Origin: Helicobacteraceae bacterium
Lineage (GTDB): Bacteria > Campylobacterota > Campylobacteria > Campylobacterales > Sulfurimonadaceae
Direction: 5' to 3'
DNA length: 45,334 nucleotides
NCBI GenBank assembly: GCA_026988515.1
Contig: JALSLA010000060.1
Coordinates: 1 to 45,334 of the forward strand
The translations under genes were made by a program, and so were the position numbers. The notes below the pieces were generated by a model. The model worked only from the letters and a program-made list of their open reading frames with translations, searched no databases and had not been told where the DNA came from. This document shows, one piece after another, positions 25,817 through 35,190 of this stretch. The stretch's first letter is position 1. Each line of letters begins with the position of its first letter.

Positions 25817-27109
25817 TTAATTTTTTGGTGCAGTGCACATATCTTCGGTAGATGGAATTCTGAAAAAAGTATACTGAGGAAGTTTTAACGGAAGTACAAT
25901 CGGATTGATATTCCCGCTGTGCACCTCTTCCCAAATCTTGCCGTTTTGCGCTTTGAGCTGTTTGAAAGAGAGATAATAGACACCGTTTTTACATGTCACG
26001 GATCCAATCTCATTATCGATCTCGCTGAGTGATGCCGAAGCGGGAGCGACAATCTCCATGGGTTCATGCGGCAGGGTCTTGTATTTGCACAAAAAATGGC
26101 TCCCGTCTTCACTGACCATGCCCGTAACCTGATGCGTTCCGAGTCCAATGGTAAAATCCAGGCTCTGCGTATCGTGCTTCTCGAACGGACGATTGACCAA
26201 ATAGGCATCGGTATAACCGCGATTTTGCAAGGTTTGAAGCTCCCGCGCATACGCATCGGGGTGGGAGACACCCCGGTAGTAATCATCAATAGCACGGCGG
26301 TAGGTTTTCGTCGTCACGGCCGCATAGTAAGAGGTTTTGGTGCGCCCTTCGATTTTAAGCGAGTCCACGCATCCGCTCTGTAGAATGTCACCGATATGTG
26401 ATGCCAGATTGAGATCTTTGGCATTCATAATGTATGTTCCGACTCCCGGATCTTCTTCTAAACGAAAGAGGGTTCCCGTCTCGGGGTTGGCAGCATAGAG
26501 TTCATACGGAAAACGGCAGTCATTGGCACAGCTCCCGCGATTGGGAACCCGTCCGCTCTGCAACGTTGAAATCAGACACCGTCCACTGTAAGCAAAACAC
26601 ATAGAGCCGTGTACAAATACCTCCAGCTCCAGATCGGGCAGATGCTGTTTAATAATTTGCAGATCGTTGAGCGAAATTTCACGGGCGGCAATAATACGCC
26701 GCGCTCCCATATTGTAGTAGATTTCCGCATCGAGCAGATTCATCACATTGGCTTGTGTGGAGAGATGCAACGGTATGTGCGGTGCAATACTGTGTGCCAA
26801 CGACAGCACGCCTGCCGTAGCGACAATAAAGGCATCCGGTTGCAGTGCCGCCATGGCGGCAATATGCTTTTTTAGCAAAGAGAGCTGTGAGTTAAACGGA
26901 AATCCGTTAATGGTGACATAAACCTTTTTTCCGCGTTTATGCGCATAGGCGATGCCTTCTGCAAAACTCTCAAGATCGAACTCTTTACCCGAACGGATGC
27001 GCAATGAAAAATGGCTCACACCGCCATAAACGGCATCGGCACCGTAGTCAACGGCAATTTTTAGTTTTTCCAGATTTCCCGCAGGAGCAAGGAGTTCTAC
27101 TCGGCTCAT
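25817..27109 (-). CDS. trhP: U32 family tRNA hydroxylation protein (TrhP-like)
   Basis: A 430-residue peptidase-U32-family protein of the YegQ/TrhP type, which takes part in 5-hydroxyuridine formation at tRNA position 34 using prephenate. The TIM-barrel start VELLAPAGNLEKLKIAVDYG and the family signature EVFVHGSMCFAYSGRC are present. C171, C178, C194 and C198 are suited to hold an iron-sulfur cluster. Older annotation calls these proteins proteases or collagenases, which is probably wrong for this subgroup. It lies between the cheZ-like gene and purE on the minus strand, as in C. jejuni. Confidence 0.85.
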   Translation of the reverse strand: MSRVELLAPAGNLEKLKIAVDYGADAVYGGVSHFSLRIRSGKEFDLESFAEGIAYAHKRGKKVYVTINGFPFNSQLSLLKKHIAAMAALQPDAFIVATAGVLSLAHSIAPHIPLHLSTQANVMNLLDAEIYYNMGARRIIAAREISLNDLQIIKQHLPDLELEVFVHGSMCFAYSGRCLISTLQSGRVPNRGSCANDCRFPYELYAANPETGTLFRLEEDPGVGTYIMNAKDLNLASHIGDILQSGCVDSLKIEGRTKTSYYAAVTTKTYRRAIDDYYRGVSHPDAYARELQTLQNRGYTDAYLVNRPFEKHDTQSLDFTIGLGTHQVTGMVSEDGSHFLCKYKTLPHEPMEIVAPASASLSEIDNEIGSVTCKNGVYYLSFKQLKAQNGKIWEEVHSGNINPIVLPLKLPQYTFFRIPSTEDMCTAPKN

Positions 27110-27138
27110 TTCGTATCTCTTTTTTAGCGTAATGGTAT

Positions 27139-27828
27139 CTAATTTTTCCCTAAAGAGGCGATAAGCGCTTCGATATCATCCGTACTCACAACATCTTCGG
27201 TCGTACTGTCTCCGGGAAGATGCGTTGCCGAACCGACCCGTGCTTTGTCATCAACCTTCCCTTCAAAGAGCTGATTCATATAGTTCGAGAGTGCCCGCAT
27301 GACATTAATTACCCGCTCAATTTTTTGGCGGTGAATGTCTTGATACTGCATAATATCCATCACCTGCATGATGGAGTCACCGCTGCTTTGAAGCACGCCC
27401 ACCGTCCCCTGGGCACACTCAAGCGCTGCTTCATTCTTCTGCATCTGCTCTTTGAACGTCTCAATTTCGGGAAACTTTGCATGCAGCGCGCTAAAGGTTG
27501 CAATATTGGCCTCAAATGTCTCAATACAGCGTTGAGCATTCTCCTCTTCTTCCATCAGATCGTTGCTGATGCCTTCAATAATATCAAAAATTTCACTCGC
27601 TTTCTCTTCACTCTCTTTGGTGACGTCATCGAGTTGATGGACAACCTGGTTGTCACTGCTGGCCGGAGGCGGGTAGCTGTTGGTCGCTTCCGCTTTGTAA
27701 CGCTCTGTCTCATCTGTTTCATGATGCGTCTCGTCATCACGTATCTCTTCTTCAGGTTCAGGCGCTTCTTCGACATCGTCAAGATCAATATCGCCGCTCA
27801 TCAAAGCGTCCAGTTCTTCTTGTGTCAT
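27139..27828 (-). CDS. cheZ: CheZ-type chemotaxis phosphatase
   Basis: A 229-residue protein resembling the divergent CheZ of Campylobacterota. An acidic N-terminal region (to about residue 60) precedes a long helical hairpin. The catalytic pair is in MQYQDIHRQKIERV: D164 and Q168 in the D-x3-Q arrangement of CheZ, where the glutamine positions water to dephosphorylate CheY-P. The C-terminus DDIEALIASLGKN resembles the CheZ CheY-binding tail. It is the first gene of a run with trhP and purE, the place of the CheZ gene in C. jejuni. Other chemotaxis genes are not in this window. Confidence 0.82.
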   Translation of the reverse strand: MTQEELDALMSGDIDLDDVEEAPEPEEEIRDDETHHETDETERYKAEATNSYPPPASSDNQVVHQLDDVTKESEEKASEIFDIIEGISNDLMEEEENAQRCIETFEANIATFSALHAKFPEIETFKEQMQKNEAALECAQGTVGVLQSSGDSIMQVMDIMQYQDIHRQKIERVINVMRALSNYMNQLFEGKVDDKARVGSATHLPGDSTTEDVVSTDDIEALIASLGKN

Positions 27829-27916
27829 CAGACATTCCTCTCTATAATTTATTTTGTACTATAATACATAGATAACTTTAAGAGTGACCTTAAACTATAA
27901 AATGTGAGAAAATATT

Positions 27917-28696
27917 ATGAAAATTGATTTACATAACCATACACCTTTGTGCAATCATGCCACGGGATCTATTGAAACTTACGTACAACATGCCATAAAA
28001 CACAACATTGATGTTTTCGGTTTTAGTGATCATGCCCCCATGGATTTTGACCCCAAATATCGCATGCGTTTTGACGACATGCGCACGTATGAAGAGGAGA
28101 TTTTACATGTAAAACAGAAATATGCCGGTGAGATCGACATTCTTACCGCTTACGAAGTCGATTTTCTGCAAGGACATATGGACAAACGCGTACTCCATGC
28201 CAAGGTCGATTATCTGATCGGATCGGTTCATTTTATTGACGGCTGGGGCTTTGACAATCCTGAATTTATCGGACGTTACGAGCATGAAGACATTGACCAC
28301 ATCTGGCAACGCTATTTCGACCTGATTGAAGCGATGGCGCAGAGCCGTCTCTTCGATATTGTCGGACACCTTGACCTTATTAAAATTTTTAAATTTTTGC
28401 CCAAACGTCCTGTCTGCGATATTGCCCACAAGGCCATCCGCGCAATTAAAGCGGCTGATATGACCATTGAAATCAACATGGCAGGCTATCGCAAACCCAT
28501 TGCCGAAGCCTACCCCTCACGTGCCATTCTTGAACTCGCGTTTGATGCCGGTATTCCCATTACGTTCGGATCCGATGCACACCGGCCCGATCAGATTAAT
28601 CGGTTTCGAAATGAGGCGGTAAGCTTGGCAAAAGATGTCGGCTATAACCGCTGTGCTACTTTTAGAAACCGCAACCGTGAGTTGGTCACTTTTTAA
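27917..28696 (+). CDS. PHP-domain histidinol-phosphatase
   Basis: A 259-residue PHP-superfamily phosphatase of the HisJ/HisK type, which removes phosphate from histidinol phosphate in histidine synthesis. Metal-binding motifs are in order: DLHNHT (H6, H8), FSDHAP (D38, H39), [19 protein letters not shown] and GSDAHRP. Length and the HFIDGWGFD segment favour histidinol-phosphatase over other PHP enzymes. It is divergent from the cheZ group across an 88-bp AT-rich gap. A hairpin overlaps its stop codon. Confidence 0.86.
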   Translation: MKIDLHNHTPLCNHATGSIETYVQHAIKHNIDVFGFSDHAPMDFDPKYRMRFDDMRTYEEEILHVKQKYAGEIDILTAYEVDFLQGHMDKRVLHAKVDYLIGSVHFIDGWGFDNPEFIGRYEHEDIDHIWQRYFDLIEAMAQSRLFDIVGHLDLIKIFKFLPKRPVCDIAHKAIRAIKAADMTIEINMAGYRKPIAEAYPSRAILELAFDAGIPITFGSDAHRPDQINRFRNEAVSLAKDVGYNRCATFRNRNRELVTF

Positions 28697-28703
28697 CCAA
28701 CTC
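28679..28703 (+). terminator. hairpin at the end of the histidinol-phosphatase gene
   Basis: GAGTTGGT and its complement ACCAACTC form an 8-bp stem around a nine-base T-rich loop that includes the TAA stop. A T-rich stretch follows after several bases. Probably a terminator between this gene and glnA. Confidence 0.5.
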
Positions 28704-28730
28704 TGCCTCTTTGTTTATTTAATCTTTCGT

Positions 28731-28736
28731 TATACT
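28731..28736 (+). promoter_or_regulatory. likely -10 box of glnA
   Basis: TATACT preceded by a T-rich stretch, 30 bases before the glnA ATG. No -35 box is clear. No NtrC/sigma-54 GG-GC signature was seen. Confidence 0.45.
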
Positions 28737-28766
28737 TACATCAATACACAAAAAAAAGGTATATCT

Positions 28767-30197
28767 ATGGGAAAATTTGTAAACAGCACCGATGAGTTCT
28801 TCAAATATTGCGAAGAGAATGATGTTCAATTCGTTGATCTTCGTTTTACCGATATTAAAGGATCATGGCACCACCTTACCTATCGTATGAGTGCGGTCAA
28901 TAAAGACAATATTGAAGGCGGATTTCCGTTTGACGGTTCTTCTATTGAAGCATGGCAACCGATTAATCAGTCCGACATGCTGCTCAAGGCCGATCCGACG
29001 ACTGCCTTTTTAGACCCGTTTACCGCGGATCCGACCATTATTGTTTTCTGTGATGTTTTTGACATTTACAAAGGCGAACTGTATGAAAAATGCCCGCGCT
29101 CTATTGCCAAAAAAGCACTCAAACACGCTGAAGAGCTCGGTATTGCCGATGCCGCTTACTTTGGACCTGAAAATGAGTTTTTCATTTTTGACAACGTTCA
29201 GTTCATTGACAATATTAACGAAGCCGGCTATAAAGTCGATACCGAAGAGGGTGAGTGGAATTCCAACACAACCTATGAAGATATGTACAATACGGCACAC
29301 CGCCCCGGCACCAAAGGCGGTTACTTCCCGGTACAGCCGACCGACTCCATGGTCGATCTTCGTGCCGAAATGATGCTTGTTTTAGAGCAGGTCGGCCTTG
29401 AAGTCGTTTTGGGTCACCACGAAGTGGCGCAAGGACAAGGGGAGATCGGGGTTGTCTTCTCCGATATTATTACGGCGGCAGACAATGTACAAAAATACAA
29501 ATATGTCGTTAAGATGATTGCACACCTTAACGGTAAAACGGCAACATTTATGCCAAAACCGCTCTACGGCGACAACGGCAACGGCATGCACGTACACCAG
29601 TCACTCTGGAAAGACGGCAGCAACCTTTTTTACGAAGAGGGCAACTACGGTAACTTGAGTCAAATGGCCATTAACTATGCCGGCGGTATCTTCAAGCATG
29701 CGGCAGCGGTAGCGGCATTCACCAACCCTTCGACCAACTCTTACAAACGTCTGCTTCCGGGATTTGAGGCACCGAGTATTTTAACCTATTCGTCTCAAAA
29801 CCGTTCGGCGGCATGTCGTATTCCTTACGGCGCGGGCGAAAAAGCAACCCGTATTGAAATGCGTTTTCCCGATTCCAGCTCATGTCCGTACCTTGCCTTT
29901 GCGGTTATGATGATGGCGGGACTCGACGGTATTAAAAACAAAACCGTACCGGTCGGCCCGATGGATGAAGATCTTTTTGAGCTCTCTTTAAATGAGATTC
30001 GTGAAAAAAATATTCCTCAAATGCCGCATACGCTGCGTGAAGCTCTTGAAGGATTGATTGCCGACAACGAATTTTTAAAACCGGTCTTTACACAGGAGTT
30101 TATTGACACCTATCAAAACTACCGCTTTGAACGTGATGTATGGCCGGACGAAGGTCGCCCGACTGCTTACGAGTTCAAGACAACGTATCAGTGCTAA
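28767..30197 (+). CDS. glnA: type I glutamine synthetase
   Basis: GlnA joins ammonia to glutamate with ATP; it forms cytoplasmic dodecamers. The 476-residue protein has the family motifs [33 protein letters not shown], the [10 protein letters not shown] region and [10 protein letters not shown]. At the site of the regulatory tyrosine (NLYDLP in E. coli) it has DEDLFELS with F404, so adenylylation control is not possible at this site; H. pylori is known to share this change. I start at the ATG at 28767, which gives the family N-terminus; the frame stays open upstream but that part overlaps the preceding gene. Confidence 0.97.
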   Translation: MGKFVNSTDEFFKYCEENDVQFVDLRFTDIKGSWHHLTYRMSAVNKDNIEGGFPFDGSSIEAWQPINQSDMLLKADPTTAFLDPFTADPTIIVFCDVFDIYKGELYEKCPRSIAKKALKHAEELGIADAAYFGPENEFFIFDNVQFIDNINEAGYKVDTEEGEWNSNTTYEDMYNTAHRPGTKGGYFPVQPTDSMVDLRAEMMLVLEQVGLEVVLGHHEVAQGQGEIGVVFSDIITAADNVQKYKYVVKMIAHLNGKTATFMPKPLYGDNGNGMHVHQSLWKDGSNLFYEEGNYGNLSQMAINYAGGIFKHAAAVAAFTNPSTNSYKRLLPGFEAPSILTYSSQNRSAACRIPYGAGEKATRIEMRFPDSSSCPYLAFAVMMMAGLDGIKNKTVPVGPMDEDLFELSLNEIREKNIPQMPHTLREALEGLIADNEFLKPVFTQEFIDTYQNYRFERDVWPDEGRPTAYEFKTTYQC

Positions 30198-30207
30198 CAA
30201 AGATTTG

Positions 30208-30220
30208 GGAGCAGTGCTCC
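30208..30220 (+). terminator. short hairpin after glnA
   Basis: GGAGCA-G-TGCTCC, a perfect 13-base palindrome 11 bases after the glnA stop. There is no T-run directly after it, so termination strength is doubtful. Confidence 0.35.
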
Positions 30221-30388
30221 TGAATTCTCCCCTTCTCAAACAATAATTTTTATCCTTTAATAATTCTAAAACTTTATTTTTACATGTAAATTCCCGGTAT
30301 CGTCCTGCGCTCCTTTTTGCTATAATTGCGCCAACAGTATGAACCTGTAGCAAGATACTGTTGTAAAAGTTTACTAGAAGGTTGTTTT

Positions 30389-32056
30389 ATGAAACATATC
30401 CAATCGGGCAAATACCGCCCGTATCAACCCATTGATTTGCCAGACAGAACCTGGCCTTCCAATACCATCACCAAAGCACCGGTATGGTGCAGTGTCGATT
30501 TGCGCGACGGAAACCAAGCATTAATCACACCCATGAACCTTGACCAGAAACTTGAACTTTTCAACCTCTTGCTACAACTCGGATTTAAAGTAATCGAGGT
30601 GGGGTTTCCCTCCGCCTCTAAAGTAGAATTTGATTTTTTGCGTACGTTAGTCGACAACAATATGATTCCCGACGACGTTACCATTCAGGTGTTGGTACAA
30701 GCACGAGAACACCTCATTGAGCGTACGTTTGAAGCCCTTAAGGGAGTGAATCATGCTATTGTGCATCTGTATAACTCTACCTCGGTGGCGCAACGTAAAA
30801 TTGTCTTTAAAAAAGAGCCCGAAGAGATTATTGCCTTGGCCCTGGAAGGGGTCGATTTGGTAAAAAAATATGAAGCGGCACACCGCGGTACCATCGATTT
30901 GGAGTATTCACCGGAGAGTTTTACGGGAACGGAGTTGGAGTTTGCCGCAAGAATCTGTAACGCGGTCACGAAACGCTGGGGCATCAGCGCTAATCGTCCG
31001 GTCGTGATAAACCTGCCCGCTACGGTGGAGATGTCAACGCCCAACGTCTATGCTGACCAAATTGAGTGGATGAGCCGCCATCTGGACAACCGCGAGCATG
31101 TGTTAATCTCAACCCACACCCATAATGACCGCGGCACCTCGGTTGCCGCTACCGAATTGGCGCTGCTTGCCGGTGCTGACAGGGTGGAAGGAACGTTATT
31201 GAGTAACGGAGAACGTACCGGAAATGTCGATATTATCACGTTGGCACTGAACCTCTATACGCAAGGTATTGATCCTAAACTCGATTTTAGCGATGTCAAT
31301 ACCGTGCTTGATGTCGTTGAGCGTTGTACCAATATTGAGACCCATGTACGTCATCCGTATGTCGGTGAATTGGTCTATACCGCTTTTTCGGGATCGCACC
31401 AAGATGCTATCAACAAAGGGTTGGCATACCAGCGTGCAAAACAGAGTGACTTCTGGGAGGTACCGTACCTGCCGATTGACCCTGAAGATGTCGGACGAAC
31501 GTATGAAAGTATTATTCGCATTAATTCCCAATCGGGGAAAGGAGGCGTTGCTTACATTCTTGAAGATAAATTCGGCTACCATATCCCTAAAAAGATGCAG
31601 CCCGAACTCGGACGTCTGGTGCAGTATGTGACCGATAAGGAGGGTCGTGAACTTGACCCTAACGAAATTGAAGCTATTTTTAAAGAGAACTACTGTGATG
31701 TTAAAGGTCATTTGGAATTGATCGACTTTGCCGTTCACTCCAAAACCAGCAAAGACAACACGGTACAATGTACCCTCACGTACACGATAAACGCACAATC
31801 CGTCCGTAGCGAAGGGGTCGGTAACGGTCCCATTGATGCCTGTAAAAATGCTTTAATGAAACACTACCCCAACGCGTTTACCATTGCGTCGTATTCTGAG
31901 CACTCGCGCGGTGAAAAATCATGCGCGCAGGCCATTGCCTACATGCATATTGAAAACAGCGAACTGGAAAGTTTTTTCGGTGTGGGTGCCGATACCGACA
32001 TTACCTATGCGTCGGTTAAAGCACTTTTCAGCGCATTAAACCGTGCCTTTAGCTAA
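30389..32056 (+). CDS. leuA: 2-isopropylmalate synthase
   Basis: LeuA condenses acetyl-CoA with 2-oxoisovalerate, the first step of leucine synthesis. The 555-residue protein starts KHIQSGKYRPYQPIDLPDR, has the HMGL-family active region WCSVDLRDGNQAL, the metal-binding STHTHNDRGTSVA and the C-terminal leucine-sensing domain. The length and N-terminus match the LeuA type 2 group. AGAAGG lies nine bases before the ATG at 30389; an upstream in-frame ATG has no ribosome binding site. The leader (about 190 bases after glnA) contains a TTTACATGTAAA palindrome but no leucine-rich leader peptide. Confidence 0.95.
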   Translation: MKHIQSGKYRPYQPIDLPDRTWPSNTITKAPVWCSVDLRDGNQALITPMNLDQKLELFNLLLQLGFKVIEVGFPSASKVEFDFLRTLVDNNMIPDDVTIQVLVQAREHLIERTFEALKGVNHAIVHLYNSTSVAQRKIVFKKEPEEIIALALEGVDLVKKYEAAHRGTIDLEYSPESFTGTELEFAARICNAVTKRWGISANRPVVINLPATVEMSTPNVYADQIEWMSRHLDNREHVLISTHTHNDRGTSVAATELALLAGADRVEGTLLSNGERTGNVDIITLALNLYTQGIDPKLDFSDVNTVLDVVERCTNIETHVRHPYVGELVYTAFSGSHQDAINKGLAYQRAKQSDFWEVPYLPIDPEDVGRTYESIIRINSQSGKGGVAYILEDKFGYHIPKKMQPELGRLVQYVTDKEGRELDPNEIEAIFKENYCDVKGHLELIDFAVHSKTSKDNTVQCTLTYTINAQSVRSEGVGNGPIDACKNALMKHYPNAFTIASYSEHSRGEKSCAQAIAYMHIENSELESFFGVGADTDITYASVKALFSALNRAFS

Positions 32057-32959
32057 TTATTTTTTGACCTCTTTTTCATAGAGGTCAAACACCGACACGC
32101 CTTCGGGAAGCGTCACTTTGGCATCACGAAACGAACGTACGTGCGCAATGATATAGTCAAACTTTTTACGCAATGCGGTTGCGTGAGGCACGTTGGGACG
32201 GTACCAGTCGCCTTTGGCCGAAAAGAGCCAGTCAATAGCCCGCTTGATATCGTCACTACTGTAACCGTCAAGCTCCATAAGCCGTTTTATCTCCTGTGCC
32301 CAGCTCCAATCTGTCGGCTCTTCAAACTGCGGATTGATCCTTTGCAAATGGCCGATAAAACGCTGTGCCAATTGAAACTGTTCGGGTGTCGGCTTAAAAG
32401 TCTCATCATAGACGGCAACGCTTTGCGAGCTTGAAAGGCGTTTTTGCTCACGCAGTGCCCAACGTTGAAATTCTGCCTGCCAATCATGGCTTTTGGTATT
32501 GTGTGACCGCTGATAGAGCTCAAAGTCGACAAATACATCTTCAGGAAGCTGCATCTTATGCAGCAATCCCAAGGCGTACTCCTGCAAGACTTTGTACTGC
32601 TCATTGGGCATATTTAAAAAATACCACTCCTGTGTAGCACTTTCGGTGCGCAGCGGAATATTTACATGTACCGTTGCATGCTGCTCTTCTATAATGGACG
32701 CGGCAATTGTATAGAACAAGAGCCGTACCCCATCTTCATTAATGCTGACCCGCTCTACAATGCGCTTTTGGCACAATTCATCTAAAACAAGAATGACCTG
32801 TTGCACGTCCATCTGCAACAGTGACGCCAGCGTATCGGCTCCAATTCCCCTGCTCCGTCGGCCCCAATGTACGGTATGGCGTATCACAATGGGAATAATC
32901 GCACGCTCATAGATACTCAGGTGGTTATGATCAATAAGAAATTCAGGAATGAGCACCAT
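32057..32959 (-). CDS. uncharacterised protein with winged-helix start and DnaD-like end
   Basis: A 300-residue protein. Residues 10-70 (YERAIIPIVIRHTVHWG, IGADTLASLLQM, VLDELCQKRIVERV) look like a winged helix. The last third (WSWAQEIKRLMELDGYSSDD then IDWLF, GDWYRPN and ALRKKFDYI) resembles the C-terminal pattern of DnaD and phage replisome-organiser proteins. A role in replication or DNA binding is plausible but unproven. Its ATG overlaps the stop of the upstream gene (TAATG), so the two are translationally coupled. Alternative: a conserved Campylobacterota hypothetical of unrelated function. Confidence 0.6.
   Translation of the reverse strand: MVLIPEFLIDHNHLSIYERAIIPIVIRHTVHWGRRSRGIGADTLASLLQMDVQQVILVLDELCQKRIVERVSINEDGVRLLFYTIAASIIEEQHATVHVNIPLRTESATQEWYFLNMPNEQYKVLQEYALGLLHKMQLPEDVFVDFELYQRSHNTKSHDWQAEFQRWALREQKRLSSSQSVAVYDETFKPTPEQFQLAQRFIGHLQRINPQFEEPTDWSWAQEIKRLMELDGYSSDDIKRAIDWLFSAKGDWYRPNVPHATALRKKFDYIIAHVRSFRDAKVTLPEGVSVFDLYEKEVKK
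32063..32089. terminator. hairpin between convergent leuA and the DnaD-like gene
   Basis: TTTGACCTCT and its exact complement form a 10-bp stem with a seven-base loop, inside the 3' end of the minus-strand gene and seven bases after the leuA stop. No T-run follows on either strand, so it is a candidate bidirectional terminator only. Confidence 0.5.
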
Positions 32960-33558
32960 TACCGTGATCCGTTCATTAACCGGTGTGTCGTACGCGAAGG
33001 TGCAATCTCTTGAGTACTGTTCTCATGATGACGACGGACAATGGCATTTTTATACTCAAGCTCCACACGCTTTAGAAAGAGTGACTTGTCATAAGCAACA
33101 TGATGAAAGATCCACGCTTTACCCAAAGCTTTTACCACCTCAATGTCGAGATCGTCCAGCAACAACTCTTGCGTTTGCGCATTTTTAAGACGCGCAAAAT
33201 GGACCCGACAAAAACGCGCCTCTTCCGAAAGTGACCGGTCATCATCAAGCACAATCATTTTATGCAGTTCGTACAGCGTACCGTAGAGCCGATTCACCCG
33301 TTCCGTGACTTCGGCGAAAAGCTCGTTTTCATACTCTTGTTCAAAACTCCGTACCACCAAAGCAATCTTTTCAAACGCCCCCTTGTATGCATACTCATTG
33401 TGTGAAAGCCGTCGGAAAAACTCCCGGTACTGCACACGCTCTATTGCCTGTGTCAAATCGGCAATATGCGCTCGTAAATTGATATCTTCTTCAATTTTAA
33501 AATAGTTCATCAAGGAGCTGACAAATTGGTCTTTAATAGTGCTGTCAAGTTGGTTCAT
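32959..33558 (-). CDS. uncharacterised helical protein
   Basis: A 199-residue, highly charged and mostly helical protein (for example VQYREFFRRLSHNEY, ELFAEVTERVNRLYGTLYEL). I do not recognise a domain. I chose the ATG at 33558 (MNQLDSTIKDQF); an ATG 17 codons upstream is possible, and neither has a strong ribosome binding site. The stop overlaps the start of the downstream DnaD-like gene by one base, implying that the two proteins are made together. Confidence 0.6.
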   Translation of the reverse strand: MNQLDSTIKDQFVSSLMNYFKIEEDINLRAHIADLTQAIERVQYREFFRRLSHNEYAYKGAFEKIALVVRSFEQEYENELFAEVTERVNRLYGTLYELHKMIVLDDDRSLSEEARFCRVHFARLKNAQTQELLLDDLDIEVVKALGKAWIFHHVAYDKSLFLKRVELEYKNAIVRRHHENSTQEIAPSRTTHRLMNGSR

Positions 33559-33710
33559 AACCGTAATTATACATGAATTGCATTGCAAAACCGTTATTTC
33601 TTCGCTCAATCTGGCTTTAATTTATCTTGTTATTAACAACAATAAGGTATGATATAGAAATTTAGCTGATGAAAACAATCAGTTAGGAAATGTTAAAAAA
33701 AGGAATTTTT

Positions 33711-34577
33711 ATGGCAAAAAAAGAGTTATTGAGCTTGGCTGCGGCATCCCTTATGGCAGCAACACTGGTAGGATGCGGCAGCAGTTGTCGTCCGGGAACG
33801 GATTGTACCCAGCCTTCAGAAACCAATGGTACGATTGATACCAATGAGACCAATATAACACTAGGAAGCATTGACATTACTGCAGCTGCACCGGCATTGG
33901 TGCTTCAGGCAAATCTTCTTAAAGGAGACGAAGCATTCAGTACCTCAGACGGCGGTATCTACACATGGAACAGCACAACACTTGCAGAATTTAGCAGTAC
34001 ACAAGGTGCTGTTGACACCAATGAAAACGGCATGGCAGATGCGCAAGACCCGCTTGCTCCAAACATGAAAGCTGCGGCAGGTTCTAAAAACATTAATCCT
34101 TTTACGACATTAGAAGCCTACGGTATGTCACTTGATGCCATTAACTCCAAATACGGCACTACACTGAGCTCAACCGATATTGATCTAAGCAGTGACGATC
34201 TTTCTCTCTATAAAGCTGCCGCCAAAGCAAGCCTTGAGATTGCTTACGCACAAAGCCAAGGAGGAACCATTCCGGTCTATACCAATACCAATTGTCAGGC
34301 CATCAAAGGGTGTCTTTCCAATCATGAGCAAATTACGCCGTGTCGTCCGACCGATGTTATTGTCTGCGGTAGCGATGCCAACAACAGTTCAAACAATGCC
34401 GATGACAATATCATTAATTTTCCTACAGAGTTGCAAACGGCATTCAATGCTATTGATGCAGCCCAGAACAGAGAAACGGTTAACAGTGCTATTACACCGG
34501 TATTGGGGGGCTACAATGGGTTTTTTACCAACGTAGATGCCAATGAAAGCAACCAAACGGCTCCATCGCGACCCTAA
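33711..34577 (+). CDS. lipoprotein, paralogue of the 39942-41078 lipoprotein
   Basis: A 288-residue lipoprotein with signal AKKELLSLAAASLMAATLVGC (lipobox LVGC). The mature part shares a clear pattern with the lipoprotein encoded 6 kb away: GGIYTWNSTTLAEF, ADAQDPLAPNMKA, NPFTTLEAYGMSLDAINSKYG and LYKAAAKASLEIA. Six extra cysteines suggest disulfides. The C-terminus ends TAPSRP. AAGGA lies about six bases before the ATG at 33711. It lies at one end of the secretion locus, transcribed towards it. Function unknown; likely a surface lipoprotein. Confidence 0.75.
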   Translation: MAKKELLSLAAASLMAATLVGCGSSCRPGTDCTQPSETNGTIDTNETNITLGSIDITAAAPALVLQANLLKGDEAFSTSDGGIYTWNSTTLAEFSSTQGAVDTNENGMADAQDPLAPNMKAAAGSKNINPFTTLEAYGMSLDAINSKYGTTLSSTDIDLSSDDLSLYKAAAKASLEIAYAQSQGGTIPVYTNTNCQAIKGCLSNHEQITPCRPTDVIVCGSDANNSSNNADDNIINFPTELQTAFNAIDAAQNRETVNSAITPVLGGYNGFFTNVDANESNQTAPSRP

Positions 34578-34587
34578 TTAGAATCAA

Positions 34588-35190
34588 TTAGCGTACTGCT
34601 TCTCCCGGTCGGGGCGGTACAATAGCTTCTACCTCTTTTTGTACATAATTTTCAAGATTTTTTGAATCAATATCGATGCGTTGACGTACCGAAGGGTTAC
34701 GCATATCATCAATAAATGCCGCGGAAACGGTTGAAACTCCGTTGGTTTTTAAATTGGTCACACGCAACTCGGTAATGCCCGAACCCTCTTCAATAAGCGC
34801 TTTGGGAACTTTTAAAAAGAACGGTTCACCGTCAATGCTTCCTTGAAGTGTTGTGGAGCCGCTGGGTTTTCGAGCATCTTGCAAGTTTTTATTAATAAGA
34901 GCAATCTCAAAGTTTTTTGAACGGTCGTATGTTTTGGATTCTAAATATTTTTCACGCGGTAGATGTTTTGTTTCAGCAGGTTTGTTTAGAGCCGATTCGC
35001 TCATTTTCTGAGTTTCGTAACGAATAGAGACGTCATCTGTGTCGGGAATATTTTCAGAAGCGACATGCGCTTCTTGCGGCAGCTTTTGCGCTGTAGCAAA
35101 CTCTACAGCGTCATCTTGCATTAACACTACCAAGGCGGCTATTGAGATAATGCCACCAACACCCAAAAGTACGGTTTTATTCAAACTCAA
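34588..35190 (-). CDS. membrane-anchored hypothetical protein
   Basis: A 200-residue protein with an N-terminal membrane helix (residues 6-24, VLLGVGGIISIAALVVLM) and a periplasmic rest. The outer half contains STTLQGSIDGEPFFLKVPK and RVTNLKTNGVSTVSAAF, a probable beta-rich domain, and ends VPPRPGEAVR. No named domain is recognised. Its start overlaps the end of the MopE-repeat gene by 14 bases, so the two proteins are made together and may interact at the cell envelope. Confidence 0.65.
   Translation of the reverse strand: MSLNKTVLLGVGGIISIAALVVLMQDDAVEFATAQKLPQEAHVASENIPDTDDVSIRYETQKMSESALNKPAETKHLPREKYLESKTYDRSKNFEIALINKNLQDARKPSGSTTLQGSIDGEPFFLKVPKALIEEGSGITELRVTNLKTNGVSTVSAAFIDDMRNPSVRQRIDIDSKNLENYVQKEVEAIVPPRPGEAVR

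Noticed and set aside
28635-28766. Longer glnA start
   Set aside because: The extra 44 codons overlap the histidinol-phosphatase gene in another frame and do not match glutamine synthetase; the ATG at 28767 gives the family N-terminus.
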